6,851 nucleotides of DNA. Source: Alphaproteobacteria bacterium. GTDB taxonomy: Bacteria; Pseudomonadota; Alphaproteobacteria; Micavibrionales; Micavibrionaceae. Where the stretch lies: the NCBI GenBank assembly GCA_023301785.1, contig JALZUF010000084.1, positions 1 to 6,851 of the forward strand, written 5' to 3'. Below the pieces are notes generated by a model. The model saw nothing but the letters and a program-made list of their open reading frames with translations, ran no database searches and was not told the origin of the DNA. Shown one piece after another: positions 1-4,233 of this stretch. Made by a program: the position numbers and the translations under genes. Every line of letters starts with the position of its first letter. Within the stretch, counting starts at the first letter, position 1.

Positions 1-440
1 GATGAATAGGTCATCGTTTCATCCAACCAAAGCTTATAAAAATCATTCCCTAGATCATAATGTGCGTGAATGTTTTTCTTGCTACCTTGCACCGAATTTT
101 TCTTAAAGAAATAAGAGATGTGATACAAAACGCGGCGAATATTATCTGCCTTGAAAAACGGATCAAGCAGGCTTCTGTTTTCGATACTTAATGTCAATAG
201 AGCAACCAGATCATCGGTATCCCAGCGCCCCGCGCTATAATCTTCCGCAAAACCAATATCGCCCTTAGATGCCAAATTGCCAATTACACGCCAGTCCTTA
301 ATAATAAGGTTTGCTGTCTGCCCTTCAACATCACCCTGAAATTCATATTTTTTATGATCAGGTGTTTCAATCGTCAAATATCCAACTTTTAAGTTTTCCA
401 ACCTTTTTACAAGCTGATTAAATATAATTTTATCAAACAT
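1..440 (-). CDS. cfa: Cyclopropane-fatty-acyl-phospholipid synthase family methyltransferase, N-terminal part (runs off left edge)
   Basis: Reading leftwards from an ATG at 440, 146 codons are open to the window edge, so only the N-terminal part is present. Family members transfer a methylene or methyl group from S-adenosylmethionine to the double bond of unsaturated acyl chains in membrane phospholipids. The recognisable part is the block around residues 124-146, with HAHYDLGNDFYKLWLDE followed by TMTYS, which is the hallmark entry to the catalytic domain. The SAM-binding glycine motif lies beyond the window. The preceding region (residues 45-95, with DWR, GFAEDYSAGRW and DDL) matches the usual N-terminal domain. 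The start is supported by AAAGGA about 11 nt upstream, inside the end of the DUF1365 gene. The start lies 1 nt after that gene's stop, so translation is probably coupled. In this gene company the enzyme could make a product other than a plain cyclopropane ring, such as a methylated or furan precursor. The family assignment is firm and the exact product is not. Confidence 0.9.
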   Translation of the reverse strand, partial: MFDKIIFNQLVKRLENLKVGYLTIETPDHKKYEFQGDVEGQTANLIIKDWRVIGNLASKGDIGFAEDYSAGRWDTDDLVALLTLSIENRSLLDPFFKADNIRRVLYHISYFFKKNSVQGSKKNIHAHYDLGNDFYKLWLDETMTYS

Positions 441-441
441 A

Positions 442-1239
442 TTATAAGTTTTCCTTTAGTGTTTTTACGCGCGTAATCTTAGTTTCTAGTTGCACAGGCT
501 TTGGTACGTAAACGATCCTGTTAAAGAATAGTTTCATGGCCTGCCAATGAATAAGGGTAATTGCTTTGATTGTAACCAGCGGATACGCCCAAAACGCCCG
601 CGCACAAACGCTCTGAGACAATGGAGAAAATTTTCCATTTAATGCCGTCAGCAACTTTTTTTCGCCTTGCGCATCAAAAAAATCAATCCAAACGCCCATT
701 TTATCATCAGGCAAAGTAAAGCGAAACTTGTAGCTCCCTTCACGTTCCAAAAATGGGGAAACATGAAATATTTTTTGCCCCGATAAAATATCATCCTTTT
801 GAATTTCGGCTTGGTCATCATGCGCACAAACGTAACTATGCGTTTCACCAAACGTATTATTGACTTCGCATATTACGGCACGCAATTTTTCATCACGGCC
901 ATAACAATACCAAAAGCTTACAGGATTAAAAACATAGCCAAAGACACGCGGCATACACACAAGAACAATCTCACCATCAGCCTTATCAAGCTTATGAGTG
1001 GATAAAATATCACGCGCCCATTTTTCTAAATCTTGTCCGTCACGATTACCGTGGTCTTTGTCAAAAAAGCTTAACAAACCAAGACGGTTATACTTAAAGT
1101 AAAAATTCTCAATAGGATTTTTCAAAGATGACAAAGGTAACGCTAAGTAATAAATACCGTAGGTAAACTGATTAACGCGCTCAAACAAACGTTTGTGCAT
1201 CACCTTACCAAACATAATTTGTGGCACAGTTACATCCAT
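442..1239 (-). CDS. DUF1365 family protein
   Basis: A 265-residue protein of the DUF1365 family, which is usually about 250-270 residues. Family motifs are visible in order: GKVMHKRLF (11-19), DHGNRDG (62-68), MPRVFGYVFNPVSFWYC (96-112), EVNNTFGE (125-132), KIFHVSPF (156-163) and a C-terminal HWQAMKLF (231-238). No signal peptide is seen. A hydrophobic aromatic stretch near 216-232 could touch the membrane. The biochemical role is not settled. Members recur beside a FAD amine-oxidase-like gene and a cyclopropane synthase, as here, and are thought to take part in modifying unsaturated fatty acids. The start overlaps the end of the upstream FAD gene by 10 nt, and the stop is 1 nt from the next start, so all three are one transcription unit. 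An internal ATG at codon 9 (1213-1215) would also leave the conserved region intact. The upstream start was kept although neither has a strong ribosome-binding site. Confidence 0.9.
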   Translation of the reverse strand: MDVTVPQIMFGKVMHKRLFERVNQFTYGIYYLALPLSSLKNPIENFYFKYNRLGLLSFFDKDHGNRDGQDLEKWARDILSTHKLDKADGEIVLVCMPRVFGYVFNPVSFWYCYGRDEKLRAVICEVNNTFGETHSYVCAHDDQAEIQKDDILSGQKIFHVSPFLEREGSYKFRFTLPDDKMGVWIDFFDAQGEKKLLTALNGKFSPLSQSVCARAFWAYPLVTIKAITLIHWQAMKLFFNRIVYVPKPVQLETKITRVKTLKENL

Positions 1240-2489
1240 GGAATCTTAACATCCATCTTTTTCAAAACATTTACCGCGCTCAGCAATCCATCTTCATGAA
1301 AACCGTAACGTTGATACGCCCCAGCATACCAGCAATTCTGAGATCCTTGGACCATATCCAATTTTTCTTGCGCGTCTATCGCCGCACGATTAAACACAGG
1401 GTGTTCAAACTTATATTCATCTAAAACAGTGTCTTTATCTGGCTGTCTTTCAGGGTTAAGCGTTACAATAACTGCCCGCTCACTCACAAAGTTCTGCAAG
1501 TTATTCATCCAGTAACTTAAGGATACGTTATTTGAATTATCGGTTTGGTTTTCAGATAGGTAAATCCAACTCGCCCAACATGACTTATCATGTGGCATAA
1601 AACTTTCATCCTGATGCACAACAACATGATTATCCTGATACTCAAATGCACCAATAATTTCTTTTTCTTGATCCGTCGGATTATTCAACATCATCATCGC
1701 TTGATCTGCATGACAGGCGAAAATAACGTGGTCAAACTCCGTAACGTCACCAGCTTCATCATGAACAAAAACTTTATCATGCTTGCGCTCAACCTTTACC
1801 GCGCCGCATGATAATTTAATGTCATCTTTAAATTTTGCTGTCAGCTTTTTAATGTACGCACGACTACCACCCGTTACCGTGTACCATTGTGGGTGATCAT
1901 TGATCGTCAACAATCCATGATTTTTAAAAAAGCTTACAAATGTTTTGGCAGGAAAATCTTTAATAGTGTTAATGGATGAGCTCCAAATTGCCGCCCCCAT
2001 CGCTTGTAAATAATAATCCTGAAACCAGCGCCCAAGCTTTAATTCCTCAACAGCATCCGCAATCGTAATATCACTTGGGCGATCAAGGTAACTTGTCGCT
2101 TTGCGGTTAAACTTCATAATATCGAAAAGCATCTTCCAATATTGCAACCGCAATAAGTTTTGGGGACGGATCATATTCTTACTCGAATATTGTAACCAAC
2201 CCGCTTTGCCATTCACGCCAATATCGGCGCCAAACGACATATCACTTTTTTCTACGTCTACACCAAGGTGATCAAACATAGCCGTCAAATGCGGGTAATT
2301 GCGATAATTGAAAACAATAAAGCCAGTATCAACGGTCTGAACGCGGTCATCAATATTAATATCTATGGTACGGCTGTGGCCGCCAATACGGTCGTTTTTT
2401 TCATAAACCGTAACCTTATGACCAGATTCATGGCACGCATAAGCCGCGCCCATTCCCGAAATTCCTGATCCAATGATACCAATTTTCAT
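1230..2489 (-). CDS. FAD-dependent amine-oxidase-like protein (COG2907 type)
   Basis: A 419-residue flavoprotein of the NAD/FAD-binding amine oxidase superfamily, close to the usual length of the COG2907 group. The N-terminal Rossmann motif GSGISG is at residues 7-12, with the ribose-binding acidic residue E30 after KVTVY and then RIGGHSRT (34-41). DTGFIVFN (54-61) and the conserved block QWYTVTGGSRAYI (201-213) follow. The C-terminal FAD-contacting segment is CWYAGAYQRYGFHEDGLLSA (386-405). No signal peptide or membrane segment is seen, so the protein is probably cytoplasmic or peripheral to the inner membrane. It is the first gene of a three-gene unit with DUF1365 and a cyclopropane synthase. 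That points to an oxidation, desaturation or isomerisation of acyl chains rather than amine oxidation. From memory, comparable genes in Rhodobacter lie in the RpoE/ChrR singlet-oxygen regulon and are linked to furan fatty acids. Transfer of that role to this gene is inference. Only a weak AGG-type ribosome-binding site precedes the ATG. Confidence 0.88.
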   Translation of the reverse strand: MKIGIIGSGISGMGAAYACHESGHKVTVYEKNDRIGGHSRTIDINIDDRVQTVDTGFIVFNYRNYPHLTAMFDHLGVDVEKSDMSFGADIGVNGKAGWLQYSSKNMIRPQNLLRLQYWKMLFDIMKFNRKATSYLDRPSDITIADAVEELKLGRWFQDYYLQAMGAAIWSSSINTIKDFPAKTFVSFFKNHGLLTINDHPQWYTVTGGSRAYIKKLTAKFKDDIKLSCGAVKVERKHDKVFVHDEAGDVTEFDHVIFACHADQAMMMLNNPTDQEKEIIGAFEYQDNHVVVHQDESFMPHDKSCWASWIYLSENQTDNSNNVSLSYWMNNLQNFVSERAVIVTLNPERQPDKDTVLDEYKFEHPVFNRAAIDAQEKLDMVQGSQNCWYAGAYQRYGFHEDGLLSAVNVLKKMDVKIPWM

Positions 2490-2624
2490 GATCTATCAAT
2501 AGCCTACGTCATTATTCAAGTCATCTCAATAAATGAATATAGTCAGTAATTATTGCACTTTATAACCGAACTCATTTATATAGTTATAGATACTTATACG
2601 GACAGATAGAGAGTAAAGTTACAA
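2490..2624. promoter_or_regulatory. Divergent intergenic region between the lipid operon and ubiM
   Basis: A 135-nt, strongly AT-rich gap lies between two divergently transcribed units, so it must hold promoters for both strands. A plausible sigma70-type promoter is seen for the plus strand and is listed separately. For the minus strand I find no convincing -35/-10 pair. A TTGTAA is followed by TATAAG on that strand, but the 20-nt spacing is too long. No TGATCC element of the RpoE type and no GGAAC element of the EcfG type is visible. No clear operator palindrome is seen. Confidence 0.6.
2553..2582 (+). promoter_or_regulatory. Candidate sigma70-like promoter for ubiM
   Basis: TTGCAC at 2553-2558 is followed after 18 nt by TATATA at 2577-2582. 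A TATAGT at 2579-2584 overlaps but has a 20-nt spacing. This would give a leader of roughly 35 nt before the ubiM ATG at 2625. The match is only moderate and the surroundings are AT-rich, so a chance match is possible. Confidence 0.3.
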
Positions 2625-3809
2625 ATGGATTACGATATTGCAATTATTGGTGCAGGCACCAGCGGCCTAGCCTTCGCTAGATCATTAAGCGGCACTGGCT
2701 TGAAGATAGCCATCATCGAAAAAATGCCCGAAGCAAAGCTCAAAAATCCAGATTACGATGGGCGTGAGTTCGCGATCACCCACCTTTCTCACAAAATCCT
2801 CAATGACCTCGATATCTGGCATCGCATCGAAGAGAGCGAAATCTCGCTTATTAAGAACGCCAAAGTTTTAAATGGTGATTCAAATTACGCCCTGCACTTC
2901 TCTCATACCGAAGCAGGTGAAGAGAACCTAGGCTTTATGACCTCAAACCATTGGATTCGCAAGGCCGCTTATGAAAGCGTCAAAAAAGCGGGTAAGATTA
3001 AATTCATCACAGGCACAGAAGTTGTTGGCATTGAAACAAACAGCAATGGAGGAACGCTGACCTTATCGAATAAGAAGAAAATAACGGCTGGCTTAATTGT
3101 TGCTGCCGATAGTCGCTTTTCAAAAACACGCGACATGATGAATATTGAAACATCTAAATTAGATTTCAAACGCACGTGTGTGGTTTGTAAGATGGATTAT
3201 GAAGGCGCAGAACAAGACACCGCCATGGAATGCTTCCATTATGGGCGAACGCTTGCTGTCTTACCCCTAACAAATAAACGATGCTCTGTGGTGATGACAA
3301 TTGATACTGATAAAGCAGATGACATTCTAAGCCTAAGCCCAGAAGAGCTTGCACAAGATATCGAGGAGCGTATCGACAGCCATCTTGGTAAGATGACATT
3401 AAAAACAAAACTCTACAGCTATCCACTGATAGGCGTTTATGCGAATAAGTTTTATGGACAACGTTACGCCCTCCTCGGCGACACAGCAGTGGGCATGCAC
3501 CCTGTGACTGCACATGGCTTTAACATGGGGCTTCGCGGCGCTCATACGCTGGCTAATGAAATTAAGGCTGCTCAAGCGCAAGGCTTGGATATAGGCTCAA
3601 TTTCGGTTCTGAACGCTTATCACGATAAACACCGTAAATTCACACGCCCTCTTTATTTAGGGACAAACGCGTTGGTGAAACTCTATACCAATGAAAGCAA
3701 ACCAGCAAAATTGTTACGCCATGGCTTATTAAAGCTAGGAAATCGCTTGAAACCTGCAAAACATATCATTACTAATTTACTGACTGAAACTGGCGACAAG
3801 GCAGCTTAA
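2625..3809 (+). CDS. ubiM: Ubiquinone biosynthesis FAD-dependent hydroxylase, UbiM type
   Basis: A 394-residue class A flavoprotein monooxygenase of the UbiH/UbiF/COQ6 family, which hydroxylates the aromatic ring of ubiquinone precursors using FAD, O2 and a reductant. The FAD-binding GAGTSG is at residues 9-14, with IEK ending the first strand at 31-33. DYDGRE follows at 43-48, and ADSRFSKTR (161-169) occupies the DG-motif position. GDTAVGMHPVTAHGFNMGLR (285-304) is the second FAD motif. Several features fit the UbiM branch as I remember it: the segment KNAKVLNG (77-84), GDTAVG where other members have GDAAH, AHG in place of GQG, and RPLYLGTNALVKLYT (341-355). From memory, UbiM enzymes can act at more than one ring position, in Neisseria apparently at all three. 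Regiospecificity here is unknown. The ATG at 2625 puts the Rossmann motif at the normal distance. The upstream GAGAG is a weak ribosome-binding site. Nothing looks truncated or broken. Confidence 0.85.
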   Translation: MDYDIAIIGAGTSGLAFARSLSGTGLKIAIIEKMPEAKLKNPDYDGREFAITHLSHKILNDLDIWHRIEESEISLIKNAKVLNGDSNYALHFSHTEAGEENLGFMTSNHWIRKAAYESVKKAGKIKFITGTEVVGIETNSNGGTLTLSNKKKITAGLIVAADSRFSKTRDMMNIETSKLDFKRTCVVCKMDYEGAEQDTAMECFHYGRTLAVLPLTNKRCSVVMTIDTDKADDILSLSPEELAQDIEERIDSHLGKMTLKTKLYSYPLIGVYANKFYGQRYALLGDTAVGMHPVTAHGFNMGLRGAHTLANEIKAAQAQGLDIGSISVLNAYHDKHRKFTRPLYLGTNALVKLYTNESKPAKLLRHGLLKLGNRLKPAKHIITNLLTETGDKAA

Positions 3810-3826
3810 AGCAAGCACTTATATAT

Positions 3827-4000
3827 ATGTCCGAAAATACGATAAAGCTCAAAGATAGGCTAAAAACGCTGAAAATGCCCTTTAAAGTGCCGAACAAGAA
3901 GAAAATGTTCTGGGCGTGGGTGACTTATCAAGCCATCAAAGGATCTTTAACAACAGCTTTTATCTGGATTCCAGCGATTTTATACTGGTTTCACAACTAA
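3827..4000 (+). CDS. Unrecognised 57-residue lysine-rich membrane protein
   Basis: A short open frame begins at the ATG at 3827, 17 nt after the ubiM stop, and ends with TAA at 3998-4000. The 57-residue product has a basic N-terminal half (eight lysines and one arginine in residues 7-26, helical in appearance). A tryptophan-rich hydrophobic part follows: FWAWVTYQ at 28-35 and then SLTTAFIWIPAILYWF at 40-55. The second segment is long enough for one membrane span with the basic end in the cytoplasm. The first may lie along the membrane. I do not recognise a family. Its closeness to ubiM on the same strand suggests co-transcription, and perhaps a role at the inner membrane near the quinone-making machinery. 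That is inference from position only. No good ribosome-binding site precedes the ATG, which is the main reason for caution. Confidence 0.6.
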   Translation: MSENTIKLKDRLKTLKMPFKVPNKKKMFWAWVTYQAIKGSLTTAFIWIPAILYWFHN

Positions 4001-4034
4001 TTTCCCCCAAATTTCATCACCTAATACTGCATAC

Positions 4035-4055
4035 GTGAGTGTGAACAACACTTAC
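4035..4055 (+). terminator. Hairpin after the ubiM unit, possible weak terminator
   Basis: GTGAGTGT at 4035-4042 pairs with ACACTTAC at 4048-4055 (seven Watson-Crick pairs and one G-T) around a 5-nt loop. It lies 35 nt after the stop of the 57-residue gene, where a terminator would be expected. No run of T follows (the next bases are AGAGGCC), so it is not a classical intrinsic terminator. Confidence 0.25.
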
Positions 4056-4124
4056 AGAGGCCATTTTCCATACATTTGCGCCAAACACCTCCAGTTTGCT
4101 ACTATATATATGTAAATTACTTTT

Positions 4125-4141
4125 ATTGATATTTTATCAAT
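4125..4141. promoter_or_regulatory. Perfect 7-bp inverted repeat upstream of the adhesin, possible operator
   Basis: ATTGATA at 4125-4131 is mirrored exactly by TATCAAT at 4135-4141 around TTT. The core is TTGAT, 5 nt, ATCAA, which is one base longer than the TTGAT-N4-ATCAA box of FNR/FixK regulators. It could bind a dimeric regulator, or be a chance palindrome in AT-rich DNA. Confidence 0.3.
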
Positions 4142-4220
4142 TTAGGTGGTTTTAGTAACTAATTTTTAGGATTTGTTGCCTATGCTGATGGCTGGGCAAT
4201 GTTAATTAAACAATTTAAAT

Positions 4221-4226
4221 GGGGCG
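4221..4226 (+). promoter_or_regulatory. Ribosome-binding site candidate that decides the adhesin start
   Basis: GGGGCG ends 7 nt before the ATG at 4234. The alternative in-frame ATG at 4219-4221 directly follows an in-frame TAA and has only A/T bases upstream, so it would add five residues without any ribosome-binding site. Confidence 0.4.
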
Positions 4227-4233
4227 AAATACT

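Larger units (their letters stand above)
4001..4233. promoter_or_regulatory. AT-rich leader region upstream of the giant adhesin gene
   Basis: A 233-nt gap with no gene that I can support. It holds an imperfect 8-bp hairpin (4035-4055), a perfect palindrome (4125-4141) and a small possible stem (TTGCC at 4176-4180 with GGCAA at 4195-4199). A weak promoter candidate is TTGCGC at 4076-4081, then 18 nt, then TACTAT at 4100-4105, which would give a leader of over 100 nt. No known riboswitch class was recognised. The promoter of the adhesin gene must lie here unless it is read from ubiM. Confidence 0.5.

Noticed and set aside
799..1005. 68-codon plus-strand open frame antisense to the DUF1365 gene
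   Set aside because: It is fully covered by a motif-rich gene on the other strand and has no recognisable domain.
2490..2624. RpoE/ChrR-type or EcfG-type promoter for the lipid operon
   Set aside because: No TGATCC or GGAAC -35 element is present on the minus strand, so the Rhodobacter-style regulation cannot be claimed from this region.
3166..3513. 115-codon open frame on the minus strand inside ubiM
   Set aside because: It lies wholly within a well-supported gene, its product is low in recognisable motifs and unusually rich in Cys/Leu, and it has no conserved neighbour or ribosome-binding site.
3820..4113. Identical 11-mer TATATATATGT at 3820-3830 and 4103-4113
   Set aside because: It is a simple TA alternation in AT-rich DNA. 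The second copy gives an ATG followed at once by TAA, so it is probably chance.
4126..4140. FNR/FixK box
   Set aside because: The spacer between TTGAT and ATCAA is 5 nt, not the canonical 4, so it is reported only as a palindrome of unknown use.
4202..4220. CtrA-type site (TTAA-N7-TTAA) near the adhesin start
   Set aside because: Three TTAA tetramers occur, but none of the pairs has the 7-nt spacing.
4101..4233. c-di-GMP (GEMM) riboswitch in the adhesin leader
   Set aside because: The leader was considered because adhesins are often c-di-GMP regulated, but none of the conserved GEMM sequence blocks is visible.
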